Assembly: GCF_900141745.1 (NCBI RefSeq)
Contig: NZ_FSRM01000001.1
Location: 3,906,001-3,970,000 of the forward strand
Direction of reading: 5' to 3'
DNA length: 64,000 nt
Source of the DNA: Paraburkholderia phenazinium
Lineage (GTDB): Bacteria; Pseudomonadota; Gammaproteobacteria; Burkholderiales; Burkholderiaceae
The position numbers and the translations under genes were made by a program. Below the pieces are notes generated by a model, which was given only the letters and a program-made list of their open reading frames with translations, made no database searches and was not told the DNA's origin. Position 1 is the stretch's first letter, and each line of letters begins with the position of its first letter. This document shows positions 9,414 to 17,887 of the stretch, in pieces.

Positions 9414-9466
9414 GGTCGCGCGAAATCGGAAGCTGCGATGTAGCTATCCTGCACCAAAATGCAAAA

Positions 9467-9491
9467 CGCCCGCAATTTTTCGTTGCGGGCG
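9467..9491 (-). terminator. Intrinsic terminator of the symporter gene
   Basis: A 9-bp stem CGCCCGCAA / TTGCGGGCG has a 7-base loop of TTTTTCG. Read on the - strand it is followed by TTTTGCATTTTGG. It lies 25 bp beyond the stop codon of the symporter gene. Confidence 0.75.
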
Positions 9492-9515
9492 CTTTCGGAC
9501 GATGGCTTCGGAGGA

Positions 9516-11066
9516 TCAGCTTTCGACGACGTCCAGATAGTCTTCCGGGTTGGTGCGATCTTCGGCGTGCTTCATGCCGATGGCGCGCACCAGCAGGCTC
9601 ACCACCACCGACACCACCAGGTTCACGATCAGCGACCACACCGCCGCGTAGCCGGGAATCGCAAGGCCGAACAGGTGGATCGTGAAGATCGAACCGGCGA
9701 GTTTCAGCGAGATCGCCATCCACGTCCCGGTTGCAATACCGACGGCCCACCCGAGCAGCAGGCCGCGATAGTCGAGCATGCGCGTGTAGAGACCCAGCAC
9801 GATCGACGGCAGCGTCTGGATGATCCAGATGCCGCCCAGCAACTGCAACTGGATCGCATACGTGAGCGGCAAGCCGAGAATGAACGCCACCGCGCCCACC
9901 TTGACGAGCAGCGAAACCAGCTTGGCAATGTTGGTTTCCTGCTCACCCGTCATATGGCGGTTGATGAACTCCTTGTGGATATTGCGTGTGTACAGATTGG
10001 CCGCCGCAATCGACATGATCGCCGCCGGCACCAGAGCGCCGATACCGATCGCCGCGAACGCCACCCCGACGAACCACGCCGGGAAGAAATGCAGGAACAG
10101 CGCCGGCACCGCGAAGTTCGGGCCGAAGGCCTTGAAGTACGGGGCGAATTCCGGCATGTCCTTCACGCCCGCCGCCAGCGCCATGAAGCCGAGCAGCGCG
10201 AGCAGGCCGAGCACCAGCGAATAGGCCGGCAGCATCGCCATATTGCGGCGGATCGTGTTGCCCGATTTCGAGGACAGCACCGCCGTAATCGAGTGCGGGT
10301 AGAGGAACAGCGCCAGCGCCGAGCCGACCGCCAGCGTGGCATAAGCGCTGTAGCCGTTCAGGTTCGACACGTCAGGCGCCTTCAACAGCAGCTTGGCCGG
10401 CGGCACCGCGGCGAAGATGTGCCCGAAGCCGCCTAGTTGCGGCGGAATCACGATTACCGCAGCTGCGATCGTGACGTAGATCAACACGTCTTTGACCACC
10501 GCGATCATGGCCGGCGCACGCAATCCCGACGTGTACGTGTAGGCCGCCAGAATCGCGAAGGCGATGATGAGCGGCAGATCGCCGACAAATCCGCTGGTGT
10601 CGAAACCGAGCGCGCCGATCACCACCTCGATACCGACCAGCTGCAACGCGATATACGGCATGGTGGCGACGATACCGGTCAAGGCGACTGCCAGTGCAAG
10701 CATTCGGCTGCCATAGCGCGCGTTGACGAAGTCCGCGGACGTCACGTAGCCGTGACGTTTCGCAATGCTCCACAGCTTCGGGAACACGACGAAAGCAAAC
10801 GGATAGATCAGGATCGTGTAAGGCAGTGCGAAGAAGCCGGTCGCGCCCGCGCCGAACACAAGCGCCGGCACCGCGACGAAGGTGTAGGCGGTGTACAGGT
10901 CGCCGCCCAGCAGGAACCACGTCACGATGGTACCGAAGCGCCGGCCGCCGAGGCCCCACTCTTCGAGATGCGCGAGATCGCCGCGCCGCCAGTGAGCCGC
11001 GATAAAGCCGAGAATCGTGACGCCGATGAAGAACAGGACAAAGACAAAGGTGGCGACGGGATTCAT
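9516..11066 (-). CDS. Sodium:solute symporter, monocarboxylate permease (MctP-like)
   Basis: The 516-residue protein has about 13 membrane segments. It begins with a VTILGFIAAHWRRGDLAHL region, then EEWGLGGRRFGTIVTWFLLGG, as in SSF permeases of the rhizobial MctP type that import lactate, pyruvate and related monocarboxylates. Its start overlaps the end of a DUF3311 gene by 4 bp, the standard arrangement for this subgroup. A terminator follows. Substrate is inferred from this arrangement and overall resemblance and is not proved by any residue I can point to. Confidence 0.9.
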   Translation of the reverse strand: MNPVATFVFVLFFIGVTILGFIAAHWRRGDLAHLEEWGLGGRRFGTIVTWFLLGGDLYTAYTFVAVPALVFGAGATGFFALPYTILIYPFAFVVFPKLWSIAKRHGYVTSADFVNARYGSRMLALAVALTGIVATMPYIALQLVGIEVVIGALGFDTSGFVGDLPLIIAFAILAAYTYTSGLRAPAMIAVVKDVLIYVTIAAAVIVIPPQLGGFGHIFAAVPPAKLLLKAPDVSNLNGYSAYATLAVGSALALFLYPHSITAVLSSKSGNTIRRNMAMLPAYSLVLGLLALLGFMALAAGVKDMPEFAPYFKAFGPNFAVPALFLHFFPAWFVGVAFAAIGIGALVPAAIMSIAAANLYTRNIHKEFINRHMTGEQETNIAKLVSLLVKVGAVAFILGLPLTYAIQLQLLGGIWIIQTLPSIVLGLYTRMLDYRGLLLGWAVGIATGTWMAISLKLAGSIFTIHLFGLAIPGYAAVWSLIVNLVVSVVVSLLVRAIGMKHAEDRTNPEDYLDVVES

Positions 11067-11302
11067 TGAACGCCCCCTTGCGAGCTATCCGGTGCGCGCC
11101 GCTTGGTCTTGAAGTAGACGAGCGCCGTGATGACCGCGCTGATCAGCACCCACAGCAGCTGATACCAGTAGAAGAACGGGAAATCGAACAGCTGCGGTTC
11201 AACCTTGTTATATGACGGCACCCAGATCATCGCGATCCAGGGAAGCAACAGCAACCAGAGCCAGCGCTTGCTGGCTCTGTTGGCGTCGGCGTCGTGAGCC
11301 AT
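11063..11302 (-). CDS. DUF3311 small membrane protein, symporter partner
   Basis: The 79-residue protein has two hydrophobic helices (WLWLLLLPWIAMIW and a second around LLWVLISAVITALVY) and a charged C-terminus. This is the DUF3311 layout found as the first gene of symporter pairs. Stop and start codons overlap the downstream SSF gene by 4 bp, so translation is probably coupled. The ATG is preceded by GGAGACGTC. The protein probably acts as a small accessory subunit in the inner membrane, by analogy to other two-subunit permeases. Confidence 0.88.
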   Translation of the reverse strand: MAHDADANRASKRWLWLLLLPWIAMIWVPSYNKVEPQLFDFPFFYWYQLLWVLISAVITALVYFKTKRRAPDSSQGGVQ

Positions 11303-11468
11303 GACGTCTCCTCTTTCCTTTTATTGACTTGCGTCCCGTGGTTGACGGGCAATGAACCCCATACCGGAGAAGCCACGGGCGACCCGAAAGCAATGAAAGA
11401 GTATAGGAGTCGCAAAGGTACGGTCAAGCCGGGGCGACCCCGACGCAACGCCTGCTTGCCTCATCCGC

Positions 11469-12431
11469 CTAAATTGAGAACGACCCGCCGTGTTGCCCGG
11501 TCGATTCCCGCAGACCCTTGATCCACTGACGCGCGGGCAAGCCGAGTTCGGCTTCAATCAGCCTGGCGCGCGCTTCGAGCGTCGTGAACGGCACATCAAG
11601 TGCCGGGCCCGAAAACGCAATCGCCACGCGGTTGCCGTCATGCACTTCGGGCAGCGCGACCACACGGCCATCGAAGGCCTCGTTCATACGTTTCATGTTG
11701 CGCACGAAGCTCGGATGATCCCCGAACAGGTTCACCGTTACGAGGCCCGCGTCCGTCAGACACGCACGCACCGCGCGATAGAACGCCACGCTGTCGAGCA
11801 CCGGACCGCGTGCTGTCGCATCGTAGACGTCGATCTGCAGCGCGCCGATGGTGCCGTGGTTCGTGCGATCGTTGACGAAGTCCCACGCATCGGTTTCATG
11901 CACGGTAAGACGGGCATCGTCGGACGGCAGCTGGAACATCGTGCGCGCGGCGATTACCACGGCCGGATTCAGTTCGACCGCTTCGACGTTCGAGCTCTTC
12001 AGGAAGCGATACGCAAACTTGGTCAGCGCCGCCGCGCCCAGCCCAAGTTGTACGATACGCTTCGGCGCTTCGAGGAACAGCAGCCAGGCCATCATCTGCT
12101 GCGCGTATTCGAGTTCGATGTGATCGGGCTTGCGCAGACGCATCGCGCCCTGCACCCACTCCGTGCCGAAATGCAGATAGCGCACGCCGCTTTCCTCCGA
12201 GAACGTCACCGGGGCAAAACGCGGCTTGCGTGGCGCTTCGATTTGCGGCGCGTCATCAAGGTCTTCGTCGCGTTGCGCGCGCTTGCCTGTCCGCAAAGTT
12301 TTCTGCCGGGTGGCGACCGATTCGGCTTCCCGGTTGCGGAATGCACGGGCCTCGGCCGAAGCGCGCTTGATCAGTTTCGTCATGTGAGGATGTCGCGCCA
12401 GAGACGCAATATTTTGGTCGAACGAGAGCAT
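11469..12431 (-). CDS. Spermidine-synthase-like methyltransferase-fold protein
   Basis: The 320-residue protein has a Rossmann-like central part: IVQLGLGAAALTKFAY resembles the glycine-rich nucleotide loop, VEAVELNPAVVIAARTMF the acidic second strand, and LQIDVYDATARGP the Asp strand of spermidine-synthase-type proteins. The N-terminus is a long basic, charged stretch. Many bacterial members are called spermidine synthase without proof of aminopropyl transfer. The start is uncertain: ATG at 12431 or at 12383 (MTKLIKRAS), and neither has a convincing Shine-Dalgarno sequence. Confidence 0.75.
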   Translation of the reverse strand: MLSFDQNIASLARHPHMTKLIKRASAEARAFRNREAESVATRQKTLRTGKRAQRDEDLDDAPQIEAPRKPRFAPVTFSEESGVRYLHFGTEWVQGAMRLRKPDHIELEYAQQMMAWLLFLEAPKRIVQLGLGAAALTKFAYRFLKSSNVEAVELNPAVVIAARTMFQLPSDDARLTVHETDAWDFVNDRTNHGTIGALQIDVYDATARGPVLDSVAFYRAVRACLTDAGLVTVNLFGDHPSFVRNMKRMNEAFDGRVVALPEVHDGNRVAIAFSGPALDVPFTTLEARARLIEAELGLPARQWIKGLRESTGQHGGSFSI

Positions 12432-12619
12432 AGCATTCGCAGCACCCGAATTTCTTTTCCATGTACCCTGTTTGCAGAGCGTGTGCGGCCAGTTCGCAAT
12501 CTGCTTTCCCGCACGCTATCCGGCCTTTACATTACTTGAAACTTTATTTCGCCGCGCCGTCATCGAAGCCTGATACGGTCGTCAGGACAGACTCACACCA
12601 CCACAAAGGATCCTCGAGT

Positions 12620-13315
12620 ATGAGCAACATCCACTTCATTGGCGGAGAAAAAGGCGGCGTGGGCAAATCGCTCGTCGCGCGCGTGCTGGCGCAGTACTTC
12701 ATCGACACCAACGTGCCGTTTCTGGGCTTCGACACCGACCGCTCGCATGGCGCGTTGCTGCGCTTCTATGGCGATTACGCAGCGCCCGCGGTGCTGGACC
12801 GGCATGACAGCCTCGATCCCGTGATGGAAGCCGCACTCGAAGATCCGCAGCGGCGCATTCTGGTGGACCTCGCCGCCCAGACACAACAGCCGCTCGCCAA
12901 ATGGCTCGACGATTCAGACGTGCTAACCGTGGCCGAAGAAAGTGGCCTCACGCTGACGTGGTGGCATGTGATGGATAGCGGCCGCGATTCGGTCGATCTG
13001 CTGCGGCAATGGCTCGACCAGTTCGGCGGGCGTCTCAAGCTGGTGATCGTTCTGAACGAAGTGCGTGGCGATCGCTTCGAGATTCTGGAAGCATCCGGCG
13101 AACGCGCACGGGCCGAGGCATTGGGCGCCAGCGTGATCACCCTGCGTCATCTGCCCGATACGACCATGCAGAAGATCGATCAGCAGAGCACGAGCTTTTG
13201 GGCCGCGGTCAATCATCCGGACCGCGCCGCTACAGGGCTTGGTCTGCTGGAGCGGCAACGCGTGAAGATATGGCTGCAGCGCGTGTATGGCGAGTTGGCG
13301 AAACTCGGGGTGTAG
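12620..13315 (+). CDS. ParA/MinD-family P-loop ATPase, orphan
   Basis: The 231-residue protein opens MSNIHFIGGEKGGVGKSLVA, a deviant Walker A (KGGVGKS) with the ParA signature lysine, followed by GFDTDRSHGALL. The second strand is RRILVDLAAQTQQPL. AAAGGA precedes the ATG at 12620, which is preferred over an ATG 159 bp upstream. No ParB or parS-like partner is next to it, so chromosome partitioning is unlikely. Similar orphan ATPases position various cargo in the cell. Function is unassigned. Confidence 0.85.
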   Translation: MSNIHFIGGEKGGVGKSLVARVLAQYFIDTNVPFLGFDTDRSHGALLRFYGDYAAPAVLDRHDSLDPVMEAALEDPQRRILVDLAAQTQQPLAKWLDDSDVLTVAEESGLTLTWWHVMDSGRDSVDLLRQWLDQFGGRLKLVIVLNEVRGDRFEILEASGERARAEALGASVITLRHLPDTTMQKIDQQSTSFWAAVNHPDRAATGLGLLERQRVKIWLQRVYGELAKLGV

Positions 13316-13330
13316 GCTAGGTGCGGCCGG

Positions 13331-13867
13331 CTAGGTACGACCGCTCTGCACGACCTTGGGCGAGGACGGCTCGACCAGCCAGCCGCGCAACGCTTCCCAT
13401 GCCTTGAGCTTGTCCGTATAAGGCACGGTGTAGGCGGGGCTGCTCGAAGGAAGGCTGATGAACTCCACCTTGCCGGCTGCGCCGAGTAGTGCTCGCATGC
13501 CGAGTCGCGCAGCCGTGCCGCCGTTGAACGCGACCGCAACGAGATGAGGCAGCGATTCAACGAGTGCCGTCAGGTCGTTGCTGGCATGGTTGCGGATCCG
13601 GCTATCAAGGCTTCCCTCGCGCTGCGCCTCCGCGACGACGTCCCAGAGACCGACGCGATGACGCAGCAGCGTCTGCAGACGCGCGAGGTAATCGAGGCTG
13701 TGAACCTCCTCGCCAATCACGTCGCCGATCAGATGCCAGAAGCGGTTCTGCTTGTGCGCGTAGTACTGCGATTGCGCAAGCGAGACTTCGCCCGGCAGAC
13801 TACCTAGAACCAGGACTCTCGTATTGGCATCCACGACGGGAGGAAAGCAGCGCTTTTGCGTCGTCAT
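13331..13867 (-). CDS. DNA-deoxyinosine glycosylase (family 6 UDG-like)
   Basis: The 178-residue protein has the UDG-superfamily motif A variant GSLPGEVSLAQSQYYAH followed by NRFWHLIG, and the C-terminal motif LPSSSPAYT. These match the hypoxanthine-DNA glycosylase branch, which removes deaminated adenine from DNA. The next gene on this strand, ubiC, ends just upstream (5 bp apart), so the two form a short operon with ubiC first. Activity on hypoxanthine against other deaminated bases is inferred from family. Confidence 0.88.
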   Translation of the reverse strand: MTTQKRCFPPVVDANTRVLVLGSLPGEVSLAQSQYYAHKQNRFWHLIGDVIGEEVHSLDYLARLQTLLRHRVGLWDVVAEAQREGSLDSRIRNHASNDLTALVESLPHLVAVAFNGGTAARLGMRALLGAAGKVEFISLPSSSPAYTVPYTDKLKAWEALRGWLVEPSSPKVVQSGRT

Positions 13868-13872
13868 GCAAG

Positions 13873-14553
13873 CTACCCCTTGCGGGTTTCGCGCTGCACC
13901 GGATGGGCACGCGACGCGGTGTGCTCAAGCGGCCGGCCGTGTTCGCGCACGTGGATGCGCTGCGGTTCATGCCCAGACAATTCGGCCTTGGAAGACACCA
14001 GATGTGTCCACAAGGCGGGCAACATGCACTCGGTGACCATCAGCGGCGCGCCATGGCGCTCGAACACCGAGCGGCGCGCAACCAGCGCCTGCGGATGCCG
14101 ATGCCCCTCACCAATCTCGCGCGCAGCCAGCCGATACAGCGGATGACGCGCTGTGAGCCTGCGGCTCACTAGCGCCGAACGCGCGACGCTGCTATCGCTG
14201 TAGAGCAGTTCGGCCAGCGGCCGCGTGCGCAACTTGCGCATGGCCTGCCAGACGCCAACGCTCGCGGCCAGTGGCGCAATGCTATGCGCCGCGACGAACG
14301 GCGTACCGTCCACTGACAACACCACCTCACGGACCCACACCGGTGCGCGGCACTCGACGCCAAGTGCGTCGCACTCATCGGCCCATGGCAGCGCCACCGC
14401 TTCGCGTGTGACCCGCACCGCAACGGCGCCGAGCGTGCGCAGATGCGCGGTGAGCGAGCCACCGCGGGTGAGCCAGTCTTTCTGGTCCCGGCTGAAACCG
14501 GGTAAGGGCGCGACGCGCCAATGGGCGTCAGCGGCATTGAAACGGATAGCCAT
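13873..14553 (-). CDS. ubiC: Chorismate lyase
   Basis: The 226-residue protein opens with [10 protein letters not shown] and has [13 protein letters not shown], then [16 protein letters not shown] and [10 protein letters not shown], the conserved blocks of UbiC. UbiC converts chorismate to 4-hydroxybenzoate and pyruvate, the first committed step of ubiquinone synthesis, in the cytosol. It is longer than the E. coli enzyme (165 residues) because of a basic C-terminal tail rich in His and Arg, which is unlikely to be catalytic. It overlaps no other gene and is followed closely by the glycosylase gene. Confidence 0.9.
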   Translation of the reverse strand: MAIRFNAADAHWRVAPLPGFSRDQKDWLTRGGSLTAHLRTLGAVAVRVTREAVALPWADECDALGVECRAPVWVREVVLSVDGTPFVAAHSIAPLAASVGVWQAMRKLRTRPLAELLYSDSSVARSALVSRRLTARHPLYRLAAREIGEGHRHPQALVARRSVFERHGAPLMVTECMLPALWTHLVSSKAELSGHEPQRIHVREHGRPLEHTASRAHPVQRETRKG

Positions 14554-14792
14554 GGTGTCGGATTATAACGGCGCCGTGTAGGGATACGCCTTTCAGCGCG
14601 CAGCTTACAAGGTTCCCCACCACCTCGCTTCCAGACTGACCTGCGTCAACCCATCTCCGGCTTTCGGACTGTTCCGATTCTCCGTTCACCGCCCCGCACG
14701 ATAAAAGATCGCTGCGTTACGAAGTCGGCGGTCCGCTCTTCCATGTGTCGCGGACGCGCCATGTGATCAGATACCAAAGGAGAAGACTAGAG

Positions 14793-15296
14793 ATGAGAAG
14801 ATTCCTGAGTGCAAGCGCGTGCGCCATGGCCGCGCTGGTTTTGGCCGGTTGCGCCGCGCCGCTGGATCGGGCCAAAGAGACATCGTTGAATCAGGCTGTG
14901 GGCATCGAGGTGAAACCGGTTGCCGGCGGCGTCTCCGTCAAACTGCCTGAGACTGCGCTGTTCGACTTCGGCAAGTCGGAGATACGTCCCGACGCGGCTG
15001 CAGTCATCAACCGTTCGGCGGTCTTGCTCAATCGCAGCAAGAAGCCGATCCTCGTCGAAGGGTACACCGACAACGTCGGCACGCTCGAGTACAACCAGCA
15101 ACTGTCGGAAGCACGCGCCACAGCGGTGGGTTATGCGCTGGTGGCACGCGGCGTGGCCACGGAGCGCATCCGCACCAAGGGCAACGCCTACAACAATCCC
15201 GTAGCCAGCAACGATACGCCTGAGGGACGCGCGCTGAACCGGCGCACCGAGATCCTCGTGCATGGCGAGACAATGGATACGTTGATGGGACGCTAG
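14793..15296 (+). CDS. OmpA-family outer-membrane lipoprotein
   Basis: The 167-residue precursor has a signal peptide ending in LVLAGC, a lipobox with Cys at the cleavage site. The C-terminal half is an OmpA-like peptidoglycan-binding domain with VEGYTDNVGTLEYNQQLSEA and the final LNRRTEILVHG. AAAGGAGA precedes the ATG at 14793. The protein should be lipid-anchored in the outer membrane and bind peptidoglycan. It has only a short linker, so it resembles Pal-like or YiaD-like proteins and is not a porin. Confidence 0.93.
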   Translation: MRRFLSASACAMAALVLAGCAAPLDRAKETSLNQAVGIEVKPVAGGVSVKLPETALFDFGKSEIRPDAAAVINRSAVLLNRSKKPILVEGYTDNVGTLEYNQQLSEARATAVGYALVARGVATERIRTKGNAYNNPVASNDTPEGRALNRRTEILVHGETMDTLMGR

Positions 15297-15472
15297 GCAG
15301 CGAGCTCCTCGCGCGCTACGTTGATGGCGTCCCTGAAGCAGTGGACGCTGTTCAATGCGTGGGCCAACCGCTCGAGCGCATCGGCGTGCTGGTATGGCTG
15401 TATCGACTGGTTTGTCTGATGTGCTGCCAGATAGGTGTCAGCGCGAGCAATCAGCGTGTCGAGTTCTTCCAT
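15293..15472 (-). CDS. Small hypothetical protein
   Basis: A 59-residue reading frame overlaps the 3' end of the TPR glycosyltransferase gene by 35 bp on the same strand. The predicted protein is helical (MEELDTLIARADTYLAA, later ALERLAHALNSVHCFRDA) with no membrane segment. GGTGGAGC precedes the ATG, so translation is plausible, and the overlap suggests coupling. I do not recognise the family. Its convergent neighbour, the OmpA-like gene, overlaps its end by 4 bp. Confidence 0.5.
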   Translation of the reverse strand: MEELDTLIARADTYLAAHQTNQSIQPYQHADALERLAHALNSVHCFRDAINVAREELAA

Positions 15473-17270
15473 GCTCCACCATCGTTCGCAAGCGTGCCGC
15501 CACCCGCTCGACCACCGTCGCCCACGCGCCAGGTTCGGGCTGCCTGTAGAGCTGAACCGAGTCGTACCAGGGCTGCGTTTCCGCGTTGCCCCAGCACCAG
15601 TGCGAGACATGATCGAGCATTGCCAGTACCGGACGGCCTAACGAGCCGCCCAGATGCAACGGCGCACTGTCGACAGTCACCACAGCATCGAGTGCAGCGA
15701 CAAGTGCGGCAACGTCATCGAAGCCAGCCTCGTAGCGCCCAGTGAGATCACGCACGCGATAGCCCTGCGCTGTCATGGCTGCTACATCTGCACTCAGCCC
15801 CGGCGTGAGCGGATAGAACACGACGCCCGGCAGCGCGAGAACCGGCGCCAGTGATGCAAGAGGAATCGAACGCTTTGCGTCGCGGCGGTGCGTCGGACTG
15901 CCGGACCAGACGAGCCCAACGTGCAGCAAGGGCGAAGGCGCATCGTCCACCCTCACCTTCTTCTGCCAATGCGCCAGTCGCTGCGGATCCGCCTGCAAGT
16001 AAGCCCCACCGCGCACCTGGTCCAGTTGCAAACCGAGCGTGAGCGGCAAGCTCATCATCGGCAAACCGAAGTCGGGCTTGCCGAGCGGACCCTCTTCGAT
16101 CGAAACGCAATCGGCATAAAAACGCCGGAACAACGGCGCGAGCGCCCGCCGCACTGCCAGCACCAACCGGCCGCCTTCGTCGTGTACGCGCGCTGCCAGC
16201 TCCGGGAGAAACCGCACCATCTGGATATCGTCGCCATTGCCCTGCTCGCTATGCACGACGAGCGTCTTGCCCGCGAGCGGTTCGCCACGCCAGCGCGGAC
16301 ACAGGTTCGCCATCAAGGCAACGATGTTGTTCACCTCACGATCGTCGCGTTTCAAGCGCGCTTCGAAACGCGGCCACGCTGCCGACCAGTCGCCTCGGCG
16401 CAACTCCAGGTCGGCCAGATCGACGGCAGGCAAGGCGGCATCCGGGTCCAGCGCAAGCGAGGCATGTAGCATTGCTTCACTTTCATCGTAGCGCGCCTGC
16501 TCGGCGAGGTACTGACCAATGGCGGCGAGAACGGCCGCATTGCCGGGCGCTGCCGCATCGACTGCGCGCATCGTCGCCTCGGCGCCGGCGGCGTCGTTGC
16601 GCTGCCATTGCGCGTGACTCAGTTGCCAGGAGATTTCCGCGTCGGCAGGGTGCTTCGCGAGTACCTCACGACACACACGTTCGACCGTGTCCCAATCGCG
16701 AATCTCGCGATACGCCAGCGCCAGTTGCAACGGCAGCGCGGGATGAATCGCCGGATCGAGCGCATAGGCTCGCAAGAGCGCCTCGCGTCGCTCCGCACTC
16801 GCCACAGGACCCGGCATCGACGAGAGCGCAATAGCGAGCCACCAGGGCGCACGCCCATCTTGAGGCGCATGCCGGCCGTAAGCACGCAGCATATGCGCTG
16901 CCGCCGAATGCGCCTGGCACGAGTCGATCAGCCACGCAATCCATTGGATCGACGCCTCAACGGATTGCGCCCCCACCGCCAGTTCGCTGTAGCGCTTTGC
17001 GACATCTTGCTTGCCGAGCGCATCGGCAAACAGCGCGAGCCGCGCATAGCGGCCGCCACTGAGGGTTTCGCCGCCGGACAGCGAGGCGCTGTGATATGCC
17101 TGCTCGAATTGCCCGGCGCTCGCGCACAGGTCCGCGTGAATCTGCGGTGTCACACCGTCTTGCGCCAGCGCGACTGCGCGATGCTGAGCAGCGTCGAAAC
17201 CCAGCTCGCAAAGGGCGGACCACACGAGATAAACGGGATCATCCAGCGTGACTGCGTTTGTTTCGGACAT
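15438..17270 (-). CDS. TPR protein with C-terminal glycosyltransferase-9-like domain
   Basis: The 610-residue protein has an N-terminal stretch of TPR-like helical repeats, then from about residue 325 a GT-B type domain: KTLVVHSEQGNGDDIQMVRF, HVGLVWSGSPTHRRDAKRSI and a C-terminal VTVDSAPLHLGGSLGRPV. This arrangement is common in bacterial proteins predicted to glycosylate proteins or surface polymers, related to ADP-heptose transferases. A second protein of the same design is encoded at 54005-55738. Donor and acceptor are unknown. Confidence 0.85.
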   Translation of the reverse strand: MSETNAVTLDDPVYLVWSALCELGFDAAQHRAVALAQDGVTPQIHADLCASAGQFEQAYHSASLSGGETLSGGRYARLALFADALGKQDVAKRYSELAVGAQSVEASIQWIAWLIDSCQAHSAAAHMLRAYGRHAPQDGRAPWWLAIALSSMPGPVASAERREALLRAYALDPAIHPALPLQLALAYREIRDWDTVERVCREVLAKHPADAEISWQLSHAQWQRNDAAGAEATMRAVDAAAPGNAAVLAAIGQYLAEQARYDESEAMLHASLALDPDAALPAVDLADLELRRGDWSAAWPRFEARLKRDDREVNNIVALMANLCPRWRGEPLAGKTLVVHSEQGNGDDIQMVRFLPELAARVHDEGGRLVLAVRRALAPLFRRFYADCVSIEEGPLGKPDFGLPMMSLPLTLGLQLDQVRGGAYLQADPQRLAHWQKKVRVDDAPSPLLHVGLVWSGSPTHRRDAKRSIPLASLAPVLALPGVVFYPLTPGLSADVAAMTAQGYRVRDLTGRYEAGFDDVAALVAALDAVVTVDSAPLHLGGSLGRPVLAMLDHVSHWCWGNAETQPWYDSVQLYRQPEPGAWATVVERVAARLRTMVEHGRTRHADCSR

Positions 17271-17511
17271 GGAAGAAATTGAAGAAGGTGACGATGAGAC
17301 CTCGGGCCGTCACACACAGAGATCCCTTCAAGATCGATCGTGCGTCCGGGGCCGGAGCGCCACAGCATATGACGAATTTGCGCTAGCGCATCTCATATTC
17401 AGATCTCAAATTAATCGCGTTGATAAATTTTAGTTAGTAAACCATACTGATTTTCGTTCGGCCGAACGCGACTCACCCCTTTAATCCACATTAAGAATAA
17501 TCGCAAAGGAA

Positions 17512-17781
17512 ATGAAATTGAATCAGAGCCTAAAAGAAACATCTGATCGCATTGCGCATCTGGCTGCGGTCGTGCTCGCGCGGCCTAGTTCATCGCATCT
17601 GGAAAAAGAACTGGCGGGTTCTGCGCTTGCGCAACATCACACGGCGAAGCAGACTAGCGCGGCTATTGGCAGCCTGGCAGCCAGAGTGCTGGCCGACCAC
17701 AACGCCTGTATGGAAGCGCGGGAACTGGCCGGGTCGGTGCTCGCGCAGGTTCGTCGGCACGAGCAGGCACCTGCAAGTTAA
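17512..17781 (+). CDS. Small protein made of two tandem 37-residue repeats
   Basis: The 89-residue protein contains two gapless copies of a 37-residue unit (residues about 11-47 and 48-84). Both have the frame S..I..LAA.VLA ... ELAGS.LAQ, and differ mostly in the middle. The product is helical, Ala-rich and soluble, with no Cys pair. AAAGGAAATG gives a Shine-Dalgarno sequence directly before the start. The upstream 240 bp is noticeably AT-rich, unlike the flanking genes. I do not recognise the family. It is followed by a strong terminator. Confidence 0.65.
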   Translation: MKLNQSLKETSDRIAHLAAVVLARPSSSHLEKELAGSALAQHHTAKQTSAAIGSLAARVLADHNACMEARELAGSVLAQVRRHEQAPAS

Positions 17782-17800
17782 GTAGCTGCATCGGCAAAAA

Positions 17801-17828
17801 AAATGCGCTGCCGTGAAGCAGCGCATTT
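17801..17828. terminator. Bidirectional intrinsic terminator
   Basis: An 11-bp perfect stem AAATGCGCTGC / GCAGCGCATTT has a 6-base loop. It is preceded by eight A residues, so - strand transcripts (htpG) get a U-rich tail, and it is followed by TTTCCC on +. It lies between the repeat protein and htpG. Confidence 0.85.
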
Positions 17829-17887
17829 CCCTGAGCCTATTTTCAAACCTACGACTAACGCCTAAAAAACCGGCGTCTCGATCGCGT

